DNA of 29,622 nt from a virus. Position numbers and translations under genes: made by a program. The stretch spans positions 1 to 29,622 of IMG/VR virus record IMGVR_UViG_3300003885_000029; one strand, 5' to 3'. Numbering within the stretch: position 1 is the stretch's first letter; every line of letters starts with the position of its first letter. Positions 1 through 7,392 of this stretch are shown one piece after another. The notes under the pieces were generated by a model. It saw only the letters and a program-made list of their open reading frames with translations. It searched no databases and was not told the DNA's origin.

Positions 1-1500
1 ACCCTGACCCAACCGGGGAACATGCCTGGCTAGCATGCTCGCCTGAAACTCTGCCTCGGTCTGGTCCACCTTATCGATGTCGGCCTGCAGCGCCAACAGG
101 GTCGCCGGGTCCAGCTCGACCAGATCCCCGTCGACTTCCTCGGGACTGGAACGCAAGCCCGGAGAAGGCTTGTGGCCACAATATGGGCAAGCCTTGTATA
201 TCCGCTCGTAGATCGCCAGGCACTCAGGATTCAAGCAAGTAGTGACGGGTATCGCGTCACTCGGACCCGACGAGCCCCGCTTGTCCCGTCTGTCAAGGCT
301 CCACGGATGCGGCCGGTCAGGCAGCCCGTTCCGGACCGCGTGTCGCTTGATGTTGCCCACGTGGTCGATGATTATCGCATGCGGTTTTTCGCTCTCTGCT
401 ATGAACTGCAGGCGCTGCGCGTCGGTGTAAGTATCCCACACCCCCGACAGTATCGCCGAGATCATGAGTCGGAGCGCGCGCCCTACCTGTTGGCATAGCA
501 GGGCGAACGATTCCGTCGGCCGTGCCAGGCTTACGACTTCGATCGCGGGCAAGTCGAACCCCTCGCCGAATATGTCCACGTTTACCAGCTGTAACAATTC
601 CCGCCGCCCCAGTTGCTGGACCAGTTCGGCGCGTTTTATAGCCGGCGTGTCAGCGGTAACGACCGCCGCCGGGACGCCCCGCTCGTTAAACCGGCGCGCA
701 ACGTCGGTCGCTTGTTCTACGTTAGCGGCAAACGTTACGCCGGCTTTGCCCGGGGCAATGCGGAGATAGTGCTCCACCACGTCGCCCACAATTGGCGCGC
801 GCTGCAGTTCTTTTTTTACCGATGCGTCTTTCAGTTCGCCAGTTGCTGCGCTTATTTCGATATTATCCCGATTAAAATCAGATTCGACGCCATATAACCG
901 GTAGTCTGTGAGGTAGCCCATATCGATTAATTCGCGTGGGCTGTTTCCGACGATCATTGCATCATATAACCCGTCGGCATGACGTCCAAGTCCTTTTCCG
1001 TCTGCGCGGCCCGCGGTGGCGGTTACCCCCAGCCCCCGTGCATTTGGGAACATTCTGGCCGCGGTGCCCCAGGAGTTGCCGGACAAAACGTGGTGCCCCT
1101 CGTCTTGCACCCATAGCGTTATAGTTTGCGCCCAGTCTTCCAGCTTTTTTTTCCGCCGGGTGAGGGTGTTCACACCGGCGACGGCGGTTCGTGATGCCGG
1201 GTCATAATACGAACGCCCCAACTCCCGCATATGTGAAGCTACGGCCAGTTGTACCACTTCTTTTGGCCCGATAATACGGTGTGACACTTCGTCCCGCGCC
1301 ATAGCGAGCGATATCTGTGTCACTAACTCCTGGCGGTGGGCGATAGCACAACTGGCACCCCGGTTCTCTTTTATGATCTCTGAAAATATTACCGTTTTAC
1401 CGCCGCCCGTGGGCTCCACTGCGAGAACATTCTCCGCACCTTGATCCCAGGCGGCGTATATATTAGCCTTACATGCGGCTTGATACGGGCGAAGCCTCAC
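1..1500 (-). CDS. SF2 (DEAD/DEAH-like) DNA helicase, 3' end outside window
   Basis: Open from a GTG at 1500 to the left edge (500 codons, no stop), so the C-terminus is missing. Superfamily 2 helicase motifs are present in order: Walker A EPTGGGKT (residues 29-36), the DExH box DEGHH (133-137), motif III TATAGR (160-165), motif V IFGEGFDLP (310-318) and motif VI QQVGRALR (337-344). A four-cysteine zinc ribbon follows (C422, C427, C438, C441). The family uses ATP to unwind or remodel nucleic acid; in a phage replication region it probably serves origin melting, recombination or fork restart. The GTG overlaps the TGA of the small upstream gene (GTGA), implying translational coupling, and the N-terminus LRPYQ is the usual start of this helicase type. 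No nuclease domain is visible in the part present. A role as a restriction-type or ComFA-like helicase cannot be excluded. Confidence 0.9.
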   Translation of the reverse strand, partial: MRLRPYQAACKANIYAAWDQGAENVLAVEPTGGGKTVIFSEIIKENRGASCAIAHRQELVTQISLAMARDEVSHRIIGPKEVVQLAVASHMRELGRSYYDPASRTAVAGVNTLTRRKKKLEDWAQTITLWVQDEGHHVLSGNSWGTAARMFPNARGLGVTATAGRADGKGLGRHADGLYDAMIVGNSPRELIDMGYLTDYRLYGVESDFNRDNIEISAATGELKDASVKKELQRAPIVGDVVEHYLRIAPGKAGVTFAANVEQATDVARRFNERGVPAAVVTADTPAIKRAELVQQLGRRELLQLVNVDIFGEGFDLPAIEVVSLARPTESFALLCQQVGRALRLMISAILSGVWDTYTDAQRLQFIAESEKPHAIIIDHVGNIKRHAVRNGLPDRPHPWSLDRRDKRGSSGPSDAIPVTTCLNPECLAIYERIYKACPYCGHKPSPGLRSSPEEVDGDLVELDPATLLALQADIDKVDQTEAEFQASMLARHVPRLGQG

Positions 1501-1607
1501 AGCGCGCACACCCCCGCGCAACGAGCGGCGCACATAGCAACCGGAACCACTATGGCTATTACCAAGGCGGCTATAATAGCCAGTATTTTTCCGTCTTCTT
1601 TGTTCAT
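1497..1607 (-). CDS. Small single-span membrane peptide (36 aa)
   Basis: ATG at 1607, TGA at 1499-1497. The 36-residue product has a charged start (MNKEDGK), then a hydrophobic stretch (about residues 8-27, ILAIIAALVIAIVVPVAM), then a Cys/Ala-rich tail. It looks like one transmembrane helix. It is the first gene of the leftward unit and its stop overlaps the GTG of the helicase (GTGA), so it may serve partly to couple helicase translation. No clear Shine-Dalgarno precedes the ATG. I do not recognise a family. Small membrane peptides are common in phage early regions, but the function here is unknown. Confidence 0.6.
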   Translation of the reverse strand: MNKEDGKILAIIAALVIAIVVPVAMCAARCAGVCAL

Positions 1608-1624
1608 ATTTTTATTACACCGTA

Positions 1625-1653
1625 TTGACAAGACAAATAATACCGCATAGTAT
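1625..1653 (+). promoter_or_regulatory. Rightward sigma70-type promoter for the replication operon
   Basis: A perfect -35 TTGACA (1625-1630), a 17-bp spacer and a weaker -10 TAGTAT (1648-1653, 4 of 6 matches) lie just upstream of the gene starting at 1691. Because this is promoter sequence, the in-frame TTG at 1625 is unlikely to be the translation start. Confidence 0.6.
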
Positions 1654-1666
1654 TGTAGCTCGTCAA
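1637..1666 (-). promoter_or_regulatory. Leftward sigma70-type promoter for the helicase unit
   Basis: Read on the minus strand: -35 TTGACG (1666-1661), an 18-bp spacer, and -10 TATTAT (1642-1637). It drives the 36-aa peptide and helicase genes. It lies inside the rightward promoter, so the two cannot easily be bound at once. Assigned by consensus only. Confidence 0.55.
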
Positions 1667-1690
1667 CATCAATTTACAGAGGAAAACACA

Positions 1691-2476
1691 ATGACAGGTA
1701 TTAGTATAACCGCCGACCTCGGCGACGCCCCCGCGCTGCAAAAAGCGGCTGAAACCTTTACAGCCCTGGCCGAGGATGCACTCCGCACGCCAAGCACTGC
1801 CGACGACGCAGACAGAGACATCGAACACCGCAGCGGCCACGAAGTGCCCAGCAAGCCGCCAGGTAGCAGTGAGGCGGTGCTCGACGGTAGCGGCGGGGTA
1901 GTGCTCGACGCGGAGGGCCTCCCCTGGGATGCGCGAATTCATAGCGACAGCCGAAAGATGTTGAAAAAGGAGGGCACCTGGAAACTAACCCGCGGCGTTG
2001 CTCCGGCTCTCGTCGCGTCCGTAAAGGCCGAACTGCGCGCGGCGATGGCGGTCCCCGCTCCCGACGTAACTGTTCACAACGTGGACGCTCACAAGGCCGC
2101 GGGCACCCAAGCGCCCGCCCCCTCACCCGCCAAAGCGCCGGCGCCTACAGCGGCAACCACTCCGGCACCGCCGCCCGCTAAGAAACCCGAGCCTGAACCG
2201 GTTCTACTTTACCTGATAGACGGTGAAGGATTCACGCGCGAACAACTGATCGAGGCTAAATGGAGCGAGGCCGCCATCGACGAGCTGGCCAGCGAGTTTG
2301 AGGAGTCCGCACCGGTTGCGGCAACTTTCCCCGCCATACTGGCGAAGATCGCCGAGTCTGGCGTCGACGATGTCGCCATCGCCGCGGCTCTCCAAAATGT
2401 GGGCCTTGCTTCGGTTGAAATGTTGGCCGCACGTCCTGATTTAATACCTGACTTTCACGACGCCCTGTTTCAATGA
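1691..2476 (+). CDS. Modular phage protein with Pro/Ala linker, first gene of replication operon
   Basis: 261 aa. The ATG at 1691 is chosen because AGAGGAAA lies just upstream; an in-frame TTG at 1625 sits within the promoter. Three parts are visible. Around residues 73-116 there is a WDARIHS...GTWKLTRGV segment of a type I recognise from many phage early proteins, of unknown function. Residues about 139-170 are a Pro/Ala/Lys linker. Residues about 171-200 hold a small module, LYLIDGEGFTREQL then W..AAI, resembling the C-terminus of the ssDNA-binding protein encoded at 3650-4534. The last 50 residues include VGLASVEMLAARPDLIP, also a recurring phage segment. It overlaps the DUF2800 gene by ATGA. 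Probably a DNA-metabolism accessory or adaptor protein; no catalytic motif is seen. Confidence 0.7.
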   Translation: MTGISITADLGDAPALQKAAETFTALAEDALRTPSTADDADRDIEHRSGHEVPSKPPGSSEAVLDGSGGVVLDAEGLPWDARIHSDSRKMLKKEGTWKLTRGVAPALVASVKAELRAAMAVPAPDVTVHNVDAHKAAGTQAPAPSPAKAPAPTAATTPAPPPAKKPEPEPVLLYLIDGEGFTREQLIEAKWSEAAIDELASEFEESAPVAATFPAILAKIAESGVDDVAIAAALQNVGLASVEMLAARPDLIPDFHDALFQ

Positions 2477-3657
2477 GCGAGCATTCCATTCTAGCGCCAT
2501 CAGCTGCGGGGATCTGGGGGCGCCCCGGCGGCTGTACGGCGTACCCCCGTATGGCCGCGCTGTTCCCTGAAACCGAGCCAGACCCTGCGGCGGCTATTGG
2601 CACGGCGTCACACGAGATAGGGGCGCTACTTGTTAGAGCTGCAATGGTGGGCCTGTTCAACACGTTATCGCGCGCCCAGATCGTCGGGGAAAGGGCCTCG
2701 AATGGCCTGGTGTTCACCGATGCCATGTTCGACGGTGCCGAGATATACGCCAATGATGTTATGGAAGCTATGCGCGAAAACGCTATATTCGGCGGGGGGA
2801 ACCTGCTCGTCGAAGAGCGGGTATACATGCCCAAAATTCACGAGTTATCGAATGGGACGCCCGACGCCGCCATGTACGTCGAGGCCACGAAAACGATATA
2901 TAACTGGGACTATAAATTCGGCTATATCGTGAATGATGCCTATGAACATTGGCAATCGATAAACTATATCGCGGGACTGTGCGAACGGTGGGGCCTGAAT
3001 TCGTTTAACGGTGTGGACGACCAGGAGATAACCGTCTGTATGCGAATAATACAGCCCCGCGCGTTCCATAAAGATGGCCCCGTCCGAGAATGGGTGGTTA
3101 ATTTGTCAGAGCTGCGGCCGTATTTTAATCAGCTCCATAACGCCGCCGCCGTGGCTATGAGTGATAAGGCCACATGCGCGAGCGGCTCGCATTGTCACTA
3201 CTGCGAAGCCCGTCACGCCTGCGAGGCCGCCCTGCGTGGTGGTTGGCAACTGTACGAGGCCGCAAGTGCCCCCGTCCCGGTGGACCTGTCGCCCCGTTCG
3301 CTCGGGTTTCAGCTCCAACTGATCGAACGCGCACGGGAACAGCTGGAATGCCTGGAAACAGGCTATAAGGAGCGAATAAAATCGCTTACCATGGCGGGCG
3401 AGGTGGTGCCCGGTTGGACTACCGAGCCCACTTTTTACCGTGAGGCATGGACAAAACCAGCGGCGACCGTTATCCGCATAGGGGAGCTGCTCAAGAAAGA
3501 TTTTAAAAAGCCCAAGGACGTGATCACACCGAACCAGGCGCGCAAACTGGGCGTCGACCCGGCAGTGATCGACGCCCATACAGAATTACCCCGCAAGGGA
3601 TTTAAAACAGTTCCCGTAGATGGGACACTCGCAAGAAAGGTGTTTACCAATGACTGA
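2473..3657 (+). CDS. DUF2800-family protein, RecB/Cas4-like PD-(D/E)XK nuclease
   Basis: 394 aa; the ATG at 2473 overlaps the upstream stop. It resembles the DUF2800 family, which is related to RecB/Cas4 nucleases. Visible active-site-like elements are GTASHEIG (residues 43-50), the acidic D131 in GTPD, and the DYK motif (D146, K148). Cysteines C235, C241, C244 and C250 fit the iron-sulfur or zinc cluster typical of Cas4/AddB-type nucleases. The likely role is 5'-end resection or DNA processing during phage recombination and replication, together with the DUF2815-like protein encoded next. The stop overlaps that gene by 8 bp, implying coupled translation. The family assignment is by recalled sequence pattern; nuclease activity is inferred. 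Confidence 0.8.
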   Translation: MSEHSILAPSAAGIWGRPGGCTAYPRMAALFPETEPDPAAAIGTASHEIGALLVRAAMVGLFNTLSRAQIVGERASNGLVFTDAMFDGAEIYANDVMEAMRENAIFGGGNLLVEERVYMPKIHELSNGTPDAAMYVEATKTIYNWDYKFGYIVNDAYEHWQSINYIAGLCERWGLNSFNGVDDQEITVCMRIIQPRAFHKDGPVREWVVNLSELRPYFNQLHNAAAVAMSDKATCASGSHCHYCEARHACEAALRGGWQLYEAASAPVPVDLSPRSLGFQLQLIERAREQLECLETGYKERIKSLTMAGEVVPGWTTEPTFYREAWTKPAATVIRIGELLKKDFKKPKDVITPNQARKLGVDPAVIDAHTELPRKGFKTVPVDGTLARKVFTND

Positions 3658-4534
3658 TAAGACAATCAGGACTATAAAACCAGGGGTCGGCCGTCTCGTG
3701 TCTGGGCATCCGATGGTACGAACAGCAGTAACTGACAAACACGACAAGCCTCTGCTATCTGGCGACGGCACGCCCCGTACTAGTGCTTTTTTAGGGATGG
3801 CTTACAAGAAGGGCGCGGAGACTGACTGGCGCCAGACCGCCTGGGGCGCGGAAATATACGCCGCTGGATCTGAGCAGGGGGCCTACCCCGCTGAGTCACA
3901 AAACGCGGCTTTCTCTTGGAAGGTAATAGACGGCGACAGCGCCGAGCCTAACCGCAAGATGAAAAAACCTTGCGATCAGGAAGGCTATCCCGGGCACTGG
4001 ATCATATATGGCAAGACTGAACTGCCGTTCTCCTGTTTCCACCGGGGCAAGTATAACCCGCTGGACGCCATCGCCAACAAAGCCGAAATTAAGCGCGGCG
4101 ACTACCTGCGGGTAGGCTATGACGTAACCAACAACCGCGGCAAAAATGGCGCTGCAGCCGAAACCGCCGGCGTGTACGTTAACCCGGTAATAGTCGAACT
4201 GTATCAGGCCGGTGTGGCTATAGCCACCGCGTTCGACCGTGACGGTGCGGAGTTCTTCGGCGAAGATGCCGGACAGTTACCCGAGGGGGCACAGATCGAC
4301 CCACACGTCGGGCTGGCTCCTGCTGCTGGAGGTGCTCCAGCTGGTGGGCCTGCACCCGCTCCGAAACAGGCGCCCGCACCCGCCCCGAAACCCGGCGGTG
4401 TGCAACAGGCGGAGGACTTCCTCGACGCACCGAAACTGTATAGCGTCGAAGGCAAACCGTGGACAGAGGCGCAACTACTCGCGGCCGGGTGGGAAGCTGC
4501 AGCCATCGCGGCCCTTCCGTTAGCCACTTCATGA
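3650..4534 (+). CDS. DUF2815-like single-stranded DNA-binding protein with C-terminal tail module
   Basis: 294 aa. The ATG at 3650 is preferred over one at 3620 because AAGAAAGG sits about 9 bases upstream. The first ~212 residues fit a DUF2815-type ssDNA-binding (OB-fold) protein, including GKTELPFSCF (121-130), KRGDYLRVGYDV (138-149) and AGVYVNPVIVELY (163-175). An Ala/Pro/Gly linker follows (about 213-250), then a short module, LYSVEGKPWTEAQLLAAGW...AAI (about 263-286). This module resembles one in the protein encoded at 1691-2476 and may be a partner-binding tail analogous in role to the SSB C-terminus (inference). It sits after DUF2800 and ahead of the polymerase, the usual company for this family. 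The extended C-terminus is longer than the ~180-200 aa I expect for DUF2815. Confidence 0.7.
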   Translation: MTDKTIRTIKPGVGRLVSGHPMVRTAVTDKHDKPLLSGDGTPRTSAFLGMAYKKGAETDWRQTAWGAEIYAAGSEQGAYPAESQNAAFSWKVIDGDSAEPNRKMKKPCDQEGYPGHWIIYGKTELPFSCFHRGKYNPLDAIANKAEIKRGDYLRVGYDVTNNRGKNGAAAETAGVYVNPVIVELYQAGVAIATAFDRDGAEFFGEDAGQLPEGAQIDPHVGLAPAAGGAPAGGPAPAPKQAPAPAPKPGGVQQAEDFLDAPKLYSVEGKPWTEAQLLAAGWEAAAIAALPLATS

Positions 4535-4541
4535 CAACCCC

Positions 4542-4563
4542 GTGTCGCCCCTCGGGGCGGCAC
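4542..4563 (+). other. Intercistronic hairpin
   Basis: A 10-bp GC-rich inverted repeat (4542-4551 with 4554-4563, one G-T pair) can fold with a CTCG-type tetraloop between the ssDNA-binding protein gene and the next gene. No U-tract follows, so it is more likely an mRNA-stabilising or attenuating structure than a full terminator. Confidence 0.5.
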
Positions 4564-4581
4564 ATTGCGGAGTAACACATA

Positions 4582-4806
4582 ATGCCCATATTAGATCCAG
4601 ATAACGAAATCGACGCGGCTTGCGAGACCGCCCCCGCGCTGGAGGGCTTCCAACTCCACACCGAGCTCCGGGTCAGACTGAACCAGCTGCAGAACGCCCG
4701 CACCACTGGCGAGGACAAGCGCGCCCGCGCTGCGAAGATTGGCATAATCGCGCTGCTCTTGAACTCAGAGGGCATGTACACTGTGCACGGCGGGAAACTG
4801 TTTTAG
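4582..4806 (+). CDS. Hypothetical protein (74 aa)
   Basis: The ATG at 4582 has GCGGAG about 9 bases upstream. The product is 74 aa, charged and mostly helical-looking, with ELRVRLNQLQNARTTGEDKR as its central part; it ends in a hydrophobic IIALLL stretch and MYTVHGGKLF. No recognisable domain. It lies in the replication operon between the ssDNA-binding protein and polymerase genes. The TAG stop shares its G with the GTG start of the following gene. Confidence 0.6.
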   Translation: MPILDPDNEIDAACETAPALEGFQLHTELRVRLNQLQNARTTGEDKRARAAKIGIIALLLNSEGMYTVHGGKLF

Positions 4807-5048
4807 TGTACTTTTTTAAAAAAGGCGGCAAGCAGTACCTTGACTTGCGGGGCGATTTTATTATCACACATAACCCGGTCCTGGTCCGGGCGCGCGTAAA
4901 GAGCGCGGCACCGGCAGCAGTAAGGAACGCGACCTACATCCCGGTTAGCTCAGGCTTTGGGTTCTTTAGAAAGTGTAAGGCGGTGATACACGTAGCCCGT
5001 TTTATCTTCGGCAAACCCGAGGCGTTGGGGGCGGATGATGAAGACTAA
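4806..5048 (+). CDS. Hypothetical protein (80 aa), GTG start
   Basis: The GTG at 4806 overlaps the preceding TAG (TAGTG). The 80-aa basic product begins MYFFKKGGKQYLDLRGDF and ends in an acidic GADDED. The reading frame stays open further upstream, but the overlap position and the operon's pattern favour this start. The content is Val/Phe/Lys-rich, suggesting a small beta-rich protein. Family not recognised. Its stop lies 27 bases before the TTG assigned to the polymerase, and in the same frame. Confidence 0.5.
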   Translation: MYFFKKGGKQYLDLRGDFIITHNPVLVRARVKSAAPAAVRNATYIPVSSGFGFFRKCKAVIHVARFIFGKPEALGADDED

Positions 5049-5088
5049 AGAGCCTGCAGCCAAGACGTTAGAAAATTGGCCGCACTAG
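5035..5088 (+). other. Short ORF in the -1-offset frame ahead of the polymerase
   Basis: An ATG at 5035 (and again at 5038) opens a 17-codon frame, MMKTKEPAAKTLENWPH, ending at TAG 5086-5088. It overlaps the first codons of the polymerase frame, one base out of register. Joined by a -1 shift it would give the polymerase a natural-looking N-terminus, KEPAAKTLENW followed by ALAGEL. It may be a leader peptide, a frameshift fusion or the trace of an indel. Confidence 0.35.
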
Positions 5089-7322
5089 CCGGGGAGCTCA
5101 TCCGGGCGGGCTGCGGGTACTCGACGGTTTTACCCGACTTCGATTTCGAGACGTACAGCGAGGCCGGGTACTACTTCGACGAGGTGGCGCGCCGGTGGAA
5201 GCTCCTGCCCAACGTACCGAAAGGAACGTCGCACGGGCTGGCAGCAGTCGGGGCGGCGGCATACTCGGAACACCCCTCGACCGAAGTGGTGAGCCTGGCG
5301 TATGACTTAAAAGACGGCAAAGGCCCCCAGTTGTGGGTGCCAACCATGCCCTCGCCGGTGGAGCTGTTCGACCACTTGGCCGCCGGCGGGCTCCTTGAGG
5401 CGTGGAATACCCCCTTCGAGTACCTTATCTGGTTGAACGTATGTGCACCACGTATGGGGTGGCCGGAGCTTGATTACCGACAGCTACGAGACGCGATGGC
5501 AAAATCGCGGGCGTTTTCTATGCCTGGCGGGCTTGCGAATGCCGCCAAAGTGAGCGAGGCCGATGTTCAAAAGATAGGCGACGGCCAGCGCCTGATTAAT
5601 AAATTCAGCAAGCCCAGGAACCCCACAAAGAAAGACGGCCGGCTCAGGCTTCGCACAGCGGACGCGCCCCTCGACGGCGTCAAGTTTTTCGTTTACAACA
5701 TAGGGGATATACGCACCGAGGCTGCGGTCTCCGCCAAACTCCCGGATCTGAGCCCCGACGAGCACGAGCTGTGGCTGTTGGATCAGAAAATAAATTTCCG
5801 GGGAGTCCACATCGACGCGGAGTCTCTGGTGGCTTGTATCGGTATCGTTAAAGCCGCGCACACCCAGTACACGGCGGAGCTGGTAACGATAACCGGGGGC
5901 CAGGTCCAGACAGCGGGCGAGGTCAAAAAAATAGTCGGCTGGCTCACCGCTGCAGGGCTTGACATGCCCAACCTGCAGGCGGAGACCGTCGAGGCGATGC
6001 TCGATAAGCCGGCGGGCGAGCTCCCGCCTAACTGTCGCCGAGTGCTAGAGATACGGGCGACCCTGGGCGCGGCCAGTGTTAAAAAACTATACGCCATCGA
6101 CCGGCGGCTATCTAACGACGGGCGGTTGCGCCTGCTGTTTGCGTACTACGGGGCTGACAGGACGGGCCGATTTGCGGGGAGGGGTCCACAACCGCAGAAC
6201 CTGCCGAGCTCGGGGCCGGAGGTGCGGCAGTGTACGCACCCGCGAGGGTGCCGGCATTTTTACGACGCGGGCCGGATTAGCTGCCCGTATTGCAACATAT
6301 CCAGCACACAGAACCCGCCCGCCGAATGGTCCATCGAGGCCGTTAAGGATACGCTACAGCTGATCAAAGGCGGAACCCTGGCCGATGTTGAACAGGTGTT
6401 CGGCGACGCTGTGGCGGCTATCTCGGGCTGTCTGCGGGGGCTGTTCGTAGCGGCGCCCGGTAAAACACTGATATGCTCGGACTACTCCGCCATAGAGGCC
6501 GTTGTGGTCGCCATGATCGCCGGAGAAACCTGGCGTATTGACGTATTCAGAACACACGGCAAGATATACGAGAAAACGGCGGCGGATCTGTCCGGCGTGC
6601 CGTTTGAAGAGATCCTGGAATATAAGCGGCGGACAGGGAACCACCACCCCCTGCGTAAGAAGCTGGGCAAGCCGGGCGAGCTCGCCAGCGCCTACCAGGG
6701 GAGTGTCGGTGCCTGGCGCCAATTCGGCATCGGTGCATATATCGACACAGACGACGAGATACTAGAGAAGGTGCGCGCGTGGCGTAAGAAATCGCCCATG
6801 ATAGTAAAGTTGTGGTATGGGCTCGAAGCTGCGGCCGTCTCAGCGGTCGAGAATCCCGGCCAGTGCTTTGCATACCGTGGCATCGTTTATGGTGTTACAG
6901 ACGACGTGCTTTATTGCAAATTGCCGAGCGGGCGCAAACTAACGTATCACAAGCCGCGCCTGATACCGGATACCACGTTCTGGGGGAAGCCGTGCCAAAA
7001 ACTGACATACGAAGGGTGGAACTCTGACTATAAGAAAGGCCCCACCGGTTGGATGCGGCTCGATACGTACGGTGGTAAGCTCACGGAAAACGTGACCCAG
7101 GCCATCGCCCGGGACATACTCACACACGCGATGGTTGCCATCGAGCGGGCGGGGTATGAAATCGTACTACACATACATGATGAGATCGTCGCCGAGGTTT
7201 CCCACGGCGTCGGGTCGATAGCTGAATTCGAGGAGATAATGGCCTCCCTCCCCGCGTGGGCTGCGGGGTGGCCGATAAAAGCGGCTGGCGGCTGGATGGG
7301 TCAGCGGTATAGAAAAGATTAA
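5076..7322 (+). CDS. Phage DNA polymerase, family A (Pol I-like) with 3'-5' exonuclease
   Basis: 748 aa from a TTG at 5076; no other start exists in this frame after the TAA at 5046-5048. The proofreading exonuclease motifs are visible: DFDFET (residues 21-26), NTPFEY (111-116) and YNIGD (207-211). The polymerase domain has motif A SDYSAIEA (D469 is the metal-binding aspartate), motif B around ELASAYQGSVGAWRQFG (about 534-550) and motif C HIHDE (H701, D702, E703). A cysteine cluster, CTHPRGC...CPYC (from C386), interrupts the region before motif A and looks like an inserted zinc knuckle. It replicates phage DNA together with the neighbouring ssDNA-binding protein and helicase. The weak start, with no obvious Shine-Dalgarno, is unusual; see the overlapping frame at 5035-5088. 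Confidence 0.93.
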   Translation: MAALAGELIRAGCGYSTVLPDFDFETYSEAGYYFDEVARRWKLLPNVPKGTSHGLAAVGAAAYSEHPSTEVVSLAYDLKDGKGPQLWVPTMPSPVELFDHLAAGGLLEAWNTPFEYLIWLNVCAPRMGWPELDYRQLRDAMAKSRAFSMPGGLANAAKVSEADVQKIGDGQRLINKFSKPRNPTKKDGRLRLRTADAPLDGVKFFVYNIGDIRTEAAVSAKLPDLSPDEHELWLLDQKINFRGVHIDAESLVACIGIVKAAHTQYTAELVTITGGQVQTAGEVKKIVGWLTAAGLDMPNLQAETVEAMLDKPAGELPPNCRRVLEIRATLGAASVKKLYAIDRRLSNDGRLRLLFAYYGADRTGRFAGRGPQPQNLPSSGPEVRQCTHPRGCRHFYDAGRISCPYCNISSTQNPPAEWSIEAVKDTLQLIKGGTLADVEQVFGDAVAAISGCLRGLFVAAPGKTLICSDYSAIEAVVVAMIAGETWRIDVFRTHGKIYEKTAADLSGVPFEEILEYKRRTGNHHPLRKKLGKPGELASAYQGSVGAWRQFGIGAYIDTDDEILEKVRAWRKKSPMIVKLWYGLEAAAVSAVENPGQCFAYRGIVYGVTDDVLYCKLPSGRKLTYHKPRLIPDTTFWGKPCQKLTYEGWNSDYKKGPTGWMRLDTYGGKLTENVTQAIARDILTHAMVAIERAGYEIVLHIHDEIVAEVSHGVGSIAEFEEIMASLPAWAAGWPIKAAGGWMGQRYRKD

Positions 7323-7331
7323 TATTTTATG

Positions 7332-7364
7332 TTGACACAGCCGGAATCATAACGTATATTACGT
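7332..7364 (+). promoter_or_regulatory. Strong sigma70-type promoter with palindrome over the -10
   Basis: -35 TTGACA (7332-7337), a 17-bp spacer and -10 TATATT (7355-7360, 5 of 6). An inverted repeat ACGTA-TAT-TACGT (7352-7364) covers the -10 box and could be an operator. It drives the gene at 7393 and the two coupled small genes after it, separately from the upstream replication operon. Confidence 0.7.
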
Positions 7365-7392
7365 ACATACACTACGAAACGGGGACAAAATC

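Noticed and set aside
172-1207. Several plus-strand open frames of 60-110 codons
   Set aside because: They lie opposite the helicase gene, whose motifs on the minus strand are unmistakable.
1625-1690. Upstream TTG start for the first replication-operon gene
   Set aside because: The TTG is part of a -35 box; the ATG at 1691 has a good ribosome site.
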